Shown here piece by piece: positions 1 to 5,969 of a stretch of 7,087 bases of DNA. This DNA is from Bin5 sp034428435. GTDB taxonomy: Bacteria; Chloroflexota; Anaerolineae; Caldilineales; Caldilineaceae. The notes under the pieces are model-generated. The model was not told the DNA's origin and did no database searches. It saw nothing but the letters and a program-made list of their open reading frames with translations. The stretch lies in the NCBI GenBank assembly GCA_034428435.1, contig DAOUHY010000162.1, forward strand, positions 1-7,087. Direction: 5' to 3'. Both the position numbers and the translations under genes were made by a program. The stretch's first letter is position 1. Each line of letters starts with the position of its first letter.

Positions 1-396
1 CGATTCGGCGTCGACGCGGGAGAGCTGGTCCCAGGTAAAGATGCCGACCTGGTAGAGGCGCCGCTCGTAGAGGCCGCCGATGCCGTAGACGGCGGTGAGG
101 TTGTCCGGCCGGTTCGAAAGGTCCTGTGCCGGGGATGGCTCCGGCCGTGCATCGTTGCGGGGGCGACGGCGTCCCGATTGCGCATTCGTGGCGGCTGCGG
201 GGCCCGGAGGTGCGCCGTAGGTTTGCGCGGGCGGACCTTCGGGCAGCGGCTGCGTACCTCGCGCGGCTGATGCCATCGCGGACAGATCGATCCGGCGGCG
301 GCGTCCACGATACCAGACCCATTCGACCAGGGTCGAGCTTACCCAGCCGAAAAGCAGGCCGACCAGAATATAACCGAGCAGACTTGTCAGATCCAT
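1..396 (-). CDS. Membrane-anchored helix-hairpin-helix protein (partial, C-terminus outside window)
   Basis: Translated from the ATG at 396, this frame stays open for 132 codons to the window edge, so the protein is incomplete. Residues about 6-29 are hydrophobic (GYILVGLLFGWV, then STLVEWVWY) and are followed by RGRRRR, which predicts one N-terminal membrane helix with a cytoplasmic C-terminal side. Residues about 46-95 are a Pro/Ala/Arg-rich linker. Residues about 98-126 read DNLTAVYGIGGLYERRLYQV followed by GIFTWDQL, the GIG hairpin and helix pattern of helix-hairpin-helix domains of the H3TH, 'flap endonuclease-like' group (COG3743-like). Such domains usually bind DNA without sequence specificity; nuclease activity cannot be claimed. 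The start is supported by GGGGGT a few bases upstream and by a consensus-like promoter at 442-470. More HhH copies or another domain may lie beyond the edge. The domain call is fairly secure; the function is unknown. Confidence 0.8.
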   Translation of the reverse strand, partial: MDLTSLLGYILVGLLFGWVSSTLVEWVWYRGRRRRIDLSAMASAARGTQPLPEGPPAQTYGAPPGPAAATNAQSGRRRPRNDARPEPSPAQDLSNRPDNLTAVYGIGGLYERRLYQVGIFTWDQLSRVDAES

Positions 397-441
397 CGCT
401 ACCCCCGTGCGCCCCGAAGAAAAGAGACGCAGTAGAAAATT

Positions 442-470
442 AGTGTATCCCGCGCCCAAATGGTTGTCAA
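442..470 (-). promoter_or_regulatory. Promoter of the HhH-protein gene
   Basis: Read on the minus strand, TTGACA (470-465, a perfect -35) is followed after exactly 17 bp by TACACT (447-442, 4 of 6 matches to TATAAT). Transcription would start near 435, giving an untranslated leader of about 40 nt before the ATG at 396. Position and orientation fit the HhH gene. Confidence 0.6.
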
Positions 471-873
471 AGCGCGGTCCTCTTTGGTTGAATCCCGGAA
501 TTGGGGTGGAAACAGTCTGGCGGGGAATTCATGGCGGCGGTGGCTGATATTGTTTAGCGGCTCTTGGAGAGAGGCAGGGCAGGCGCCAAGCCTGGCCGTA
601 CGGGGATCTGATGGGACTGCCGGGACGTGGTCTGGCGAAACTCTTTCGATTGGACACCTGTCATTGATGTCGGCATCAGGTCGTTGAGGCATGTTGTTGA
701 AGGGGGGCGTTGCGGGGGGAGCCCTCTCGCACAAGGGAGGGCCGAAGGCCCGGAACGGCAGTAGTCAGTGGTTAGTGGTTTGAGACGGGGCTACGTTTGA
801 CTTAGCGTTGATCTCGGGATGGGTGCGGCTCCGCTGCTACCCGAGGTATATGGAAGTTCGCCCCTTCTTTGGG
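471..873. other. Gene-free intergenic stretch with GC-rich hairpins
   Basis: No credible gene was found. The open frames here lack ribosome binding sites and recognisable composition or domains. The stretch from about 711 to 757 is hairpin-rich: GCCCTC and GAGGGC can pair, and GGGCC-GAA-GGCCC forms a compact hairpin (with UUCG in the loop on the minus-strand RNA). No T-tract follows on either strand, so neither is an obvious intrinsic terminator. A 7-bp unit AGTGGTT is repeated twice in tandem near 767-780. No tRNA or mobile-element end was seen. Confidence 0.4.
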
Positions 874-898
874 ATGCAAGCGCCTTGAATTCTTGCAT
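874..898. repeat. 7-bp inverted repeat upstream of the aldolase promoter
   Basis: ATGCAAG (874-880) and CTTGCAT (892-898) are perfect inverted repeats separated by 11 bp, so their centres lie 18 bp apart, close to two helical turns. The right arm touches the predicted -35 element at 898-903. This geometry suits a dimeric regulator operator, but no regulator gene is present in the window. Confidence 0.4.
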
Positions 899-926
899 GG
901 ACTTGGCAACTATAGTCGACTATAAT
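898..926 (+). promoter_or_regulatory. Predicted promoter of the RraA-family gene
   Basis: A perfect -10 TATAAT (921-926) is preceded, at a 17-bp spacing, by TGGACT (898-903, 4 of 6 matches to TTGACA). Transcription would begin near 933, leaving a long leader of about 225 nt before the ATG at 1159. TTGGCA at 903-908 looks more like a -35 but its 12-bp spacing is too short. The perfect -10 is the main evidence; a second promoter closer to the gene is possible. Confidence 0.45.
911..924. promoter_or_regulatory. 14-bp perfect palindrome overlapping the -10 box (candidate operator)
   Basis: TATAGTCGACTATA equals its own reverse complement over 14 bp and shares its last four bases with the -10 TATAAT. 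A protein bound here would block RNA polymerase. The GT..AC core flanked by T-A pairs resembles sites of FadR-type GntR regulators, which often control catabolic genes. That resemblance is suggestive only. Confidence 0.45.
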
Positions 927-1143
927 TGTCTTGGAATGTAGGTGCCCTGAAGAGTCCGAACTGCCGGACATCCAGCTGCGATTTTGGGTCTACGCCAGAG
1001 CGGCTATGACGAATGTCACAAGTCGCCTAATGCGACCGGCTTCGCGGTCACGGTTCAGGGAGGATGGTTACCCCGCTTTCACTCCCCGCGACAGGTAACT
1101 TTCGGACTACCGGCAGGTGAGGTTCATCCAAATTCTCACATCT

Positions 1144-1161
1144 AGAGGAGAAACGAAAATG
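1144..1161 (+). promoter_or_regulatory. Ribosome binding site deciding the RraA-family start
   Basis: AGAGGAG (1144-1150) lies 8 nt upstream of ATG 1159-1161. The longer in-frame alternative, GTG at 1117, has no comparable site and would add 14 residues that match nothing in the family, so 1159 is preferred. Confidence 0.8.
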
Positions 1162-1890
1162 AGTGAGAGCACCTACGCGTCAGTAGAAGTCTCGCAGCAG
1201 ACCCTCGACCGTTTCAAGAATGTGGCTACCGCGAACGTATGGGACATCCTCCTCAGGCACTCCGGTGTCTATTTTTCCTTCATGGATAATGTTCGTCTCC
1301 GGACCCCGGGCGAGAGGCTGGCCGCGCGTGCCCGCACATTGCGCTACCTGCCTCCACGTCCGGATTTGCAGGCGAGGGTGCATGTCGGCGAGCAGTCCCC
1401 GGAGTACCTGGCCATGGCCCGCTGCGGCCCCGGTGACGTGCTCGTTTGTGACGTGATGGGCGATTCCCGCCCATGTATCTTCGGTGATGTCAAGGCGCTG
1501 CAATTGAAGATGAACAACGCCGACGGCATCGTCACCGACGGCAGCATTCGCGACCTGGATGTCATAAAGGAGGAGGAGTTCGGGCTGATCATCTATGCCC
1601 GCGATCGAACGCCCCGAGGCGGCGTCCCCTACGCCATTCCTGCGCAGGAGAATGTGGAGATTCAGTGCGGCGGGGCCCTGGTGTGCCCTGGCGATGTACT
1701 GGTTGGGGATGCGGATGGCGTGGTTGTCGTGCCCTCCTGGTTCGCGGATGAGTGCATCGAGCTTACGGAAGAGTATGAGGCGGAGGAGACAAGGATCAAG
1801 AATCGTATCCTTGCTGAAGGGGTGGTGCCCGGCAGATACTACACGCCCCCAGCACCGGGGGGGTACGCGCGGGCGGGCAAAGAAGAATAG
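1159..1890 (+). CDS. RraA family protein / HMG-CHA aldolase-like (4-hydroxy-4-methyl-2-oxoglutarate aldolase type)
   Basis: The 243-residue product belongs to the RraA/DlpA-like superfamily. Characterised members are Mg-dependent pyruvate aldolases (HMG/CHA aldolases of protocatechuate and gallate breakdown), oxaloacetate decarboxylases, or the RNase E inhibitor RraA. Seen here: CGPGDVLVCDVMGD (89-102), FGDVKALQLK (108-117), ADGIVTDGSIRD (121-132) and GDVLVGDADGVVVVP (178-192). D110 and R131-D132 form an exact D-X20-R-D motif, the pattern linked to metal and pyruvate binding in HMG/CHA aldolases. The C-terminal end is a charged helix (about 200-218) and a Gly/Pro-rich tail. The length is normal or slightly long for the family. 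The gene is the only plus-strand one in the window, with its own operator-like promoter, and converges on two amidohydrolase genes. Family assignment is strong; the substrate is unknown. Confidence 0.9.
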   Translation: MSESTYASVEVSQQTLDRFKNVATANVWDILLRHSGVYFSFMDNVRLRTPGERLAARARTLRYLPPRPDLQARVHVGEQSPEYLAMARCGPGDVLVCDVMGDSRPCIFGDVKALQLKMNNADGIVTDGSIRDLDVIKEEEFGLIIYARDRTPRGGVPYAIPAQENVEIQCGGALVCPGDVLVGDADGVVVVPSWFADECIELTEEYEAEETRIKNRILAEGVVPGRYYTPPAPGGYARAGKEE

Positions 1891-1916
1891 CAGCTCGCGC
1901 GCGGCAACGGAGGCTG

Positions 1917-1959
1917 CGCCGGTTCTGCAGTTGCACTAAGGCAGCCTGTAGAACCGGCG
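1917..1959. terminator. Imperfect 14-bp inverted repeat between convergent genes
   Basis: CGCCGGTTCTGCAG (1917-1930) pairs with CTGTAGAACCGGCG (1946-1959) with one mismatch and a 15-nt loop. It lies between the stop of the RraA-family gene (1890) and the end of the convergent amidohydrolase reading frame. The right arm encodes the last residues of that frame. Only a short T-run (1963-1966) follows on the plus strand and none on the minus strand, so termination is possible but unproven. Confidence 0.35.
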
Positions 1960-3066
1960 TGCATTTTCGGCCATGATGTTTCGTCTGACCTCAAACGGGA
2001 GCGTACCCGGGAGGGCGCGGTCGGGCGAGTCAAAGTCCCAGTGGGGATAGTCGGTGGCGAACATGAGCCGGCTTCCGCCGTCCAGGTGTGCAAGAATCTG
2101 CTCAAGGTGACGCGGCTGCCGCGGCTCTTCCATCGGTTGGGTCGTGAACCAGAAGTGCTCCAGGATGTATTCGGAGGGCGCCTTTTTCAGGAAGGGCACT
2201 TCGGCTTTGAGCCGTTTCCAGCTCCTGTCCATGCGCCAGGCGAAGGCGGGGACCCAGGCAAAGCCGCCTTCGATAATGACGATACGAAGGTCGGGGAAGT
2301 GCTCGAATACGCCTTCGCAGACGAAGCTGGCGATATGGGCCTGGTAGGCCTAGGGCATACCGCAATGATCTTCAAGGTAGTATGAGGGCCAGCCGCCGGC
2401 AGTGAGCGGATGGCCGCCCTGGCCGCCGACGTGGATGCCGATCGGCAGGTCGTATTCGAGGGCGGCTTCGTACATCTTCCAGTACTTGCGTTTGCCGAGA
2501 GGTTCACTGGTGCGGACGACGGTGAGAACCTGCACGAATCCGGGGTGGCTGCCGCGGCGGTGAATCTCTTGCGCGGCCAGTTCCCCATCTTCATAGTTGA
2601 CCAGAATCGAAGCGCGCAGCCGCGGTTCGGGTTCGAGCCATTCGGCGACCTGGTAGTCGTTGACGGCACGGGCCAGTTGGGCACCGTATTCCATGTTCAG
2701 CTGGCCGCCGGCGCCGGCAAGGGGATTCAGGATGCCGTACTCGATGTCCCAGGCGTCGAGCAGCTGGAGGCGCATGAAGTCGAGGTCGGTGCCAGGTGGG
2801 CGTCCGTTTGGGGGCCAGGCATCGACACGGGCGGCATTGCGATGGAAGCGGGGATAGGAGCCGCCATGCAAGCCGCGCATGTAATGGGCGCGCTGACCGA
2901 ACATTCTGTGAAAGTCCTGCCATTCCGGCGAGAGGTAGTCGGTGATTATCTGCCTGAACACCGGGTCAATGTGCACGTCAAAGTTATGGATGTCGGTGTC
3001 AATGACGGCCAGCCCGGCCTTTTGGGAGACGTGCGGCTGCGGGGTCGTTTCCAGCTCGACTGTCAT
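1936..3066 (-). pseudogene. Amidohydrolase_2 (TIM-barrel metal hydrolase/decarboxylase) interrupted by one in-frame TAG
   Basis: From ATG 3066 the frame runs 238 codons, meets TAG at 2350-2352, then continues in the same frame for 137 further codons to TAG 1936-1938. Both parts align collinearly with the intact neighbour (3063-4232). Before the stop: VIDTDIHN (21-28) with the D-x-H metal motif, EWLEPEPRLR (142-151), GIHVGG (210-215) and GGWPSYYLED (224-233). After the stop: CEGVFEHFPDLR, IIEGGFAW and LMFATDYPHWDFD, the last carrying the conserved metal-binding Asp. The truncated product would lack part of the barrel and that Asp, so it is probably inactive. No ribosome binding site precedes the internal ATG at 2232. 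The start is well supported by GGAGG 6 nt upstream and an ATGA overlap with the preceding gene. A likely origin is CAG to TAG (Gln). A sequencing or assembly error remains possible. Confidence 0.85.
2350..2352 (-). other. Premature in-frame amber codon
   Basis: On the minus strand the context is ATG CCC TAG GCC TAC CAG, giving MP*AYQ, against MAPVFQ in the intact paralog. The frame is undisturbed on both sides, so the only visible lesion is this codon. A single C-to-T change of CAG would explain it. TAG also ends the RraA-family gene and rpmI, so it is an ordinary stop here. Confidence 0.85.
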
Positions 3067-3077
3067 GATGGTCCTCC
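3063..3077 (-). promoter_or_regulatory. ATGA stop/start overlap with Shine-Dalgarno (translational coupling)
   Basis: The upstream gene's TGA (3065-3063) overlaps the next gene's ATG (3066-3064). GGAGG (3077-3073) lies 6 nt before that ATG, inside the upstream gene's end. This is a classic arrangement for coupled translation of two genes on one mRNA. Confidence 0.8.
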
Positions 3078-4232
3078 ATTGAAGCGATAGAAGGCGCGGG
3101 CGTTCTCAGACCAGATGTTGGCGTGCAGGGGTTCAGGCAGGGTTGCGGGCCAGGCATCTTCGTCGCGATCATAGTGCCAGTGCGGGTAGTCGGTCGCAAA
3201 CATGAGCATTGTATCGGACTCCATCTGCTCGATCGCTTGAAGAATATAGCCGGGGTCGGGCGGCGTGTCGACAGGTTGAACCGTCAGGCGAATGTGATCG
3301 CGAATGTAGTCGGACGGCGGTCGTCTGACCCAGGGTACATTTGAACGCAGCCCTTTCCACTCCTTGTCCAGCCGCCACATCAGCGCAGGCATCCAGGCGA
3401 AACCACCTTCGATCAGCGCAATGCGCAGGTCGGGGAAACGATCGAAGACCCCTTCGGCGACGAGACTGATTACCTGGGACTGGAAGACCGGCGCCATATT
3501 CGCATACTCTTCGAGGTAGGTTGAAGGCCAGCCCACAGGGCTGGGGGGGTGGCCCGGGGATCCGCCGTAGTGTATGCCGATGACGAGATCGCGTTCAACT
3601 GCGGCCGCGTAGAGTGGATCATAGAAGCAATTGCCGTAGGGAATGAAAGAGCGGACAGGCAAGACTACCTGGACAATCTGCGGGTGGTTCCCGAAGCGAT
3701 CGATCTCCCGGGCCGCACGGGCCGGAGACTGGCTGGGGACGACAAGGGAACCGCGCAGGCGCGGTTCGGGCGTAAGCCACTCGTCGATCTGCCAGCAGTT
3801 GACGGCGGTCGCCAGGTCGACGGCCAGGTCCTCCTGTTTGACGCTCTGTGCACGAAAGGCACAGTTGAGGATACCGATTTCGGTATTGAATGGCGCAAGG
3901 GCCTGTTCGCGGACAAGCTCCAGGCTGGATCCGGCCGCGCCGCCGCCCTGGGGCAGGCTGCCGGGACGGGCCGAAATCGGTGCGCCGCGCGGGTAGTCAC
4001 CTCCAGACGGGCCGGGGTAGCCGGAAATGCGAATGTACTCCTGCCAATAGTCGGGAAGGTAGGGTAGAAGCTGATCGATTGTGGAGAGTTCATTGTGGAT
4101 GTCACAGTCGATCACGGAGTTTGTGCGCGTATTCGAAGGGCGTTCTCCGCTTGGCGACCGGAAGGTCTGATCGCGGTCCACAACAGTGTGACCGTTCTCC
4201 GATACCGGTGACTCGGTGTCGACGGACGTCAT
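3063..4232 (-). CDS. Amidohydrolase_2 family protein (TIM-barrel metal-dependent hydrolase/decarboxylase)
   Basis: The 389-residue product is a full-length member of the amidohydrolase-related family (PF04909, COG2159). Known members are metal-dependent decarboxylases, hydratases and lactonases such as ACMSD, LigW, LigJ and LigI. Motifs: VIDCDIHNE (40-48, D-x-H metal site at D44/H46), TPEPRLRGSLVVPSQ (154-168), VIGIHYGGSPGHP (217-229, H221 on a barrel strand), LIEGGFAWMPALMWRLD (273-289) and LMFATDYPHW (343-352, metal Asp D348). Residues 1-39 are a polar, probably disordered extension, longer than in the paralog; a GTG near residue 40 or at 18 could be an alternative start. ATG 4232 was chosen because GGAG lies 11 nt upstream and a strong promoter precedes it. 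It is first in a two-gene operon with its interrupted paralog. Family certain; reaction unknown. Confidence 0.88.
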   Translation of the reverse strand: MTSVDTESPVSENGHTVVDRDQTFRSPSGERPSNTRTNSVIDCDIHNELSTIDQLLPYLPDYWQEYIRISGYPGPSGGDYPRGAPISARPGSLPQGGGAAGSSLELVREQALAPFNTEIGILNCAFRAQSVKQEDLAVDLATAVNCWQIDEWLTPEPRLRGSLVVPSQSPARAAREIDRFGNHPQIVQVVLPVRSFIPYGNCFYDPLYAAAVERDLVIGIHYGGSPGHPPSPVGWPSTYLEEYANMAPVFQSQVISLVAEGVFDRFPDLRIALIEGGFAWMPALMWRLDKEWKGLRSNVPWVRRPPSDYIRDHIRLTVQPVDTPPDPGYILQAIEQMESDTMLMFATDYPHWHYDRDEDAWPATLPEPLHANIWSENARAFYRFNGGPS

Positions 4233-4291
4233 ATTGCATTCAACTCCGACTCTGATATTTTCAACAGGAGGACAGTTTCGCGGGCAAGGGA

Positions 4292-4320
4292 ATTCTAGCC
4301 TATGGGCCCTCTATCGTCAA
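4292..4320 (-). promoter_or_regulatory. Promoter of the amidohydrolase operon
   Basis: Read on the minus strand, TTGACG (4320-4315, 5 of 6) is followed after exactly 17 bp by TAGAAT (4297-4292, 5 of 6). The predicted start near 4285 gives a leader of roughly 50 nt to ATG 4232. No palindromic operator was noticed at this promoter. Confidence 0.65.
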
Positions 4321-4368
4321 CGGATCAGCAGGGAGGAGTACATCTTAAAATGGGGGGACATACTGAAC

Positions 4369-4411
4369 GGGAGGTCAGGAGATAAAGGGGGCAGAGAAAG
4401 GGAAGAAAGGC
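4369..4411. repeat. Polypurine/polypyrimidine-biased tract downstream of the methyltransferase gene
   Basis: The plus strand here is almost all purine with only a few interruptions, including AAAGGGGGCAGAGAAAGGGA. It lies 50 to 90 bp past the end of the methyltransferase gene and upstream of the amidohydrolase promoter. On the minus-strand RNA it is C/U-rich and unstructured, the kind of region Rho could load on. No intrinsic terminator hairpin with a T-tract was found after the methyltransferase stop. Confidence 0.3.
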
Positions 4412-4459
4412 ATTGGGTCGGAAGCGGAGCCGGCTGGCGAGATGCACGAGCGGCTGTGG

Positions 4460-5254
4460 TCATGGCGACGGGAGGGACCTGGCGTTCCTGCGCTGCCGTG
4501 CGGCCTCGAATAGTATGACGGCGCCGGCGGCGGCAACATTGAGCGATTCGGTGGCGGCGGCCATGGGAACCGCCACGGTTTCCGCTCTTTCCCGCATCTG
4601 CGAACTCGCACCGTGCGCCTCGCTGCCGAGCACCAGCGCTGAGGGTTCGCCCCAGTCGACTTCATCGTAAGGGGTGCTGCCCTCCGCGCTTGCCAGGTAG
4701 AGTGGCTGGCCGGTGGGCAAAGCGGCCCAGACCTCCTCCCAATGCGCCAGGATACGAATTGGGACGCGGAAGTGCGCGCCCATGGCCGCGCGCAGGACTT
4801 TGCCGTTGAACGGGTCGACGCATCCCGGCGCGAACAGGACCTGGTCGACGCCGGCGGCGGCGGCCGTGCGCAGGAGGGTGCCGGCGTTGCCGGGATCCTG
4901 CACGCCGTCGAGAATGAGGGAGGGCGCGACGGCAGGAGGCAGGGGCAGCTCCGGTATGGGGACCACGGCCGCGATGCTCTGCGGCGATACGGTCTCGCTG
5001 ATCTTGTCGAGAATGGCGGGGGGTACCAGGTAGAGGGGGCAGGCCCGTTGGAGCTGCGCCGCAAGTTCCGGCTGCGCGTCTGCGGCGGGGGCGGTGATGA
5101 AGCAGCTGTGGAAGGGTGCGCCGATGGTCAGGGCGTCCTGCACGAGGCGCGTTCCTTCCAGCAGGCAGAGGCCGTGGGCTTGGCGGTGGCGGCGGCGGTG
5201 CAGCCTGGCCGCCAGTTTGATCTGGGGATTGCTGGCGCTGGTGATCTCTTTCAT
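4460..5254 (-). CDS. TrmH/SpoU-family rRNA (2'-O-ribose) methyltransferase
   Basis: The 264-residue product is a SPOUT methyltransferase that would transfer a methyl group from S-adenosylmethionine to a ribose 2'-OH in rRNA. Residues 5-40 (TSASNPQIKL, then GLCLLEGTRLVQDAL) match the N-terminal substrate-binding domain of the TrmH/RlmB group. The three SpoU motifs of the knotted domain are present: motif 1, LDGVQDPGNAGTLLRTAAAA (115-134, N123 and R129); motif 2, LVLGSEAHG (207-215, E212); motif 3, VAVPMAAATESLNVAAA (227-243, S237 and N239). Motif 3 has Ala where Gly is common after IPM. The start agrees with family N-termini, although no strong ribosome binding site is visible. The gene lies 199 bp after rplT, beyond a terminator, so it likely has its own promoter or depends on read-through. 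The modified nucleotide cannot be deduced. Confidence 0.9.
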   Translation of the reverse strand: MKEITSASNPQIKLAARLHRRRHRQAHGLCLLEGTRLVQDALTIGAPFHSCFITAPAADAQPELAAQLQRACPLYLVPPAILDKISETVSPQSIAAVVPIPELPLPPAVAPSLILDGVQDPGNAGTLLRTAAAAGVDQVLFAPGCVDPFNGKVLRAAMGAHFRVPIRILAHWEEVWAALPTGQPLYLASAEGSTPYDEVDWGEPSALVLGSEAHGASSQMRERAETVAVPMAAATESLNVAAAGAVILFEAARQRRNARSLPSP

Positions 5255-5274
5255 TCAGCGAACTGGAGCGCAGG

Positions 5275-5288
5275 CTCTCCGAAGAGAG
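5275..5288 (-). other. UUCG-tetraloop hairpin in the methyltransferase leader
   Basis: On the minus-strand RNA, CUCUC-UUCG-GAGAG forms a perfect 5-bp stem capped by a C(UUCG)G tetraloop, an exceptionally stable hairpin, 20 nt upstream of the ATG at 5254. A second inverted repeat, GGCGCCG (5293-5299) with CGGCGCC (5329-5335), lies just upstream. No U-tract follows, so it is not an intrinsic terminator; it may affect mRNA stability or translation. Confidence 0.5.
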
Positions 5289-5348
5289 TTATGGCGCCGA
5301 CACCGGGGGATCGGAGCGCAGCGGATACCGGCGCCGGGCAGATCGGAC

Positions 5349-5374
5349 AAAAAAGCAGAGACGTTCGTCTCTGC
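5349..5374 (-). terminator. Rho-independent terminator after rplT
   Basis: On the minus strand GCAGAGAC (5374-5367), a GAAC loop (5366-5363) and GTCTCTGC (5362-5355) form a perfect 8-bp stem followed directly by TTTTTT (5354-5349). It lies 80 bp after the rplT stop and marks the end of the infC-rpmI-rplT transcription unit. Confidence 0.9.
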
Positions 5375-5453
5375 AATCTGCACTCTGAGTTGTCGGACGG
5401 CCGGGCGGCGGTTGCGAAAACAGGTTCACTCGGCGGATCGGTAGCGCAATTGC

Positions 5454-5810
5454 TCAGTTCAACTGGCTCTTGGCCAGGTCAGCCAGTGCGCTGAATCCGT
5501 CGGCGTCGTTTGCGGCGATATCGGCCAGTATTTTGCGGTCCACCTGGACATCGGCCTTCTTGAGCCCGTAGATCAGGTGGCTGTAGTTGATGCCATTGAT
5601 CCGGGCCGCGGCGTTGATACGCGTAATCCACAGGCGGCGGAAATCACGTTTGCGGGTGCGGCGGTCGCGATAGGCAAAGGCCAGTGATCTGATCATCGCC
5701 TCGTTGGCGCGCTTGAAGAGCTTGGACCGGCTGCCGAACTGCCCCTTGGTAAACTTGAGTACCTTTTTATGGCGCCTGTGCGCATAAACCTTTGGTCTGG
5801 AACGTGCCAT
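5454..5810 (-). CDS. rplT: 50S ribosomal protein L20
   Basis: The 118-residue product is a full-length L20, an early-assembly protein that binds 23S rRNA in the large subunit. Hallmarks: basic N-terminus MARSRPKVYAHRRHKKVLK, KGQFGSRSKLFKRANEA (22-38), the highly conserved AYRDRRTRKRDFRRLWITRI (46-65), NAAARINGINYSHLIYGLKK and DRKILADIA. The start is fixed by the MARxxxxV N-terminus and AGGA about 10 nt upstream. In E. coli and Bacillus subtilis L20 also represses its own operon by binding leader or intercistronic mRNA; the structured spacers upstream of rpmI and infC here are candidate sites. It is last in the operon and followed by a terminator. The 159-nt gap to rpmI is longer than usual. 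Confidence 0.97.
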   Translation of the reverse strand: MARSRPKVYAHRRHKKVLKFTKGQFGSRSKLFKRANEAMIRSLAFAYRDRRTRKRDFRRLWITRINAAARINGINYSHLIYGLKKADVQVDRKILADIAANDADGFSALADLAKSQLN

Positions 5811-5969
5811 GAGTTGAATCCTTGTATCTGACGTTTACCATGCCTGGGAGCAGGGTCCCACCTGGTCTGGGCCGCCTGCATGGCTGGATAGGCGATGCGA
5901 TCTGTAATCGGGTCGGGTTTGAGCCAGCGCAGTGCGCTCTGCCAGCTTCCCGATCCTGTCGAGACAGGT
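5811..5969 (-). other. rpmI-rplT spacer with a hairpin directly after the rpmI stop
   Basis: These 159 nt hold no convincing gene. On the minus-strand RNA, CCUGU-CUCG-ACAGG (5968-5955) forms a perfect short hairpin starting one base past the rpmI stop. There is no U-tract, so it is not a terminator; it could be a processing or stability element. A weaker pairing, UGGGA with UCCCA near 5845-5865, lies upstream of the rplT ribosome binding site. Confidence 0.4.

Noticed and set aside
399..734. Open frames in the left intergenic region on both strands (399-734 minus, 460-687 plus)
   Set aside because: No ribosome binding sites or recognisable domains, low-complexity composition, and they overlap each other and the HhH promoter.
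1063..1119. 18-codon upstream ORF in the RraA-family leader
   Set aside because: The GGGAGG directly abuts the ATG, leaving no spacing for initiation, and the peptide shows nothing recognisable.
1117..1158. Upstream GTG start for the RraA-family protein
   Set aside because: No ribosome binding site at suitable spacing, and the extra 14 residues have no family support; ATG 1159 has AGAGGAG 8 nt upstream.
2350..2352. TAG read as pyrrolysine or as a reassigned sense codon
   Set aside because: TAG also terminates the RraA-family gene, the amidohydrolase frame itself, rpmI and infC, and the family has no known pyrrolysine members. No pyl gene is in the window.
5693..5881. Minus-strand ORF across the rpmI-rplT spacer and the start of rplT
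   Set aside because: It overlaps rplT out of frame and has low-complexity Ser/Arg-rich translation typical of a shadow frame.
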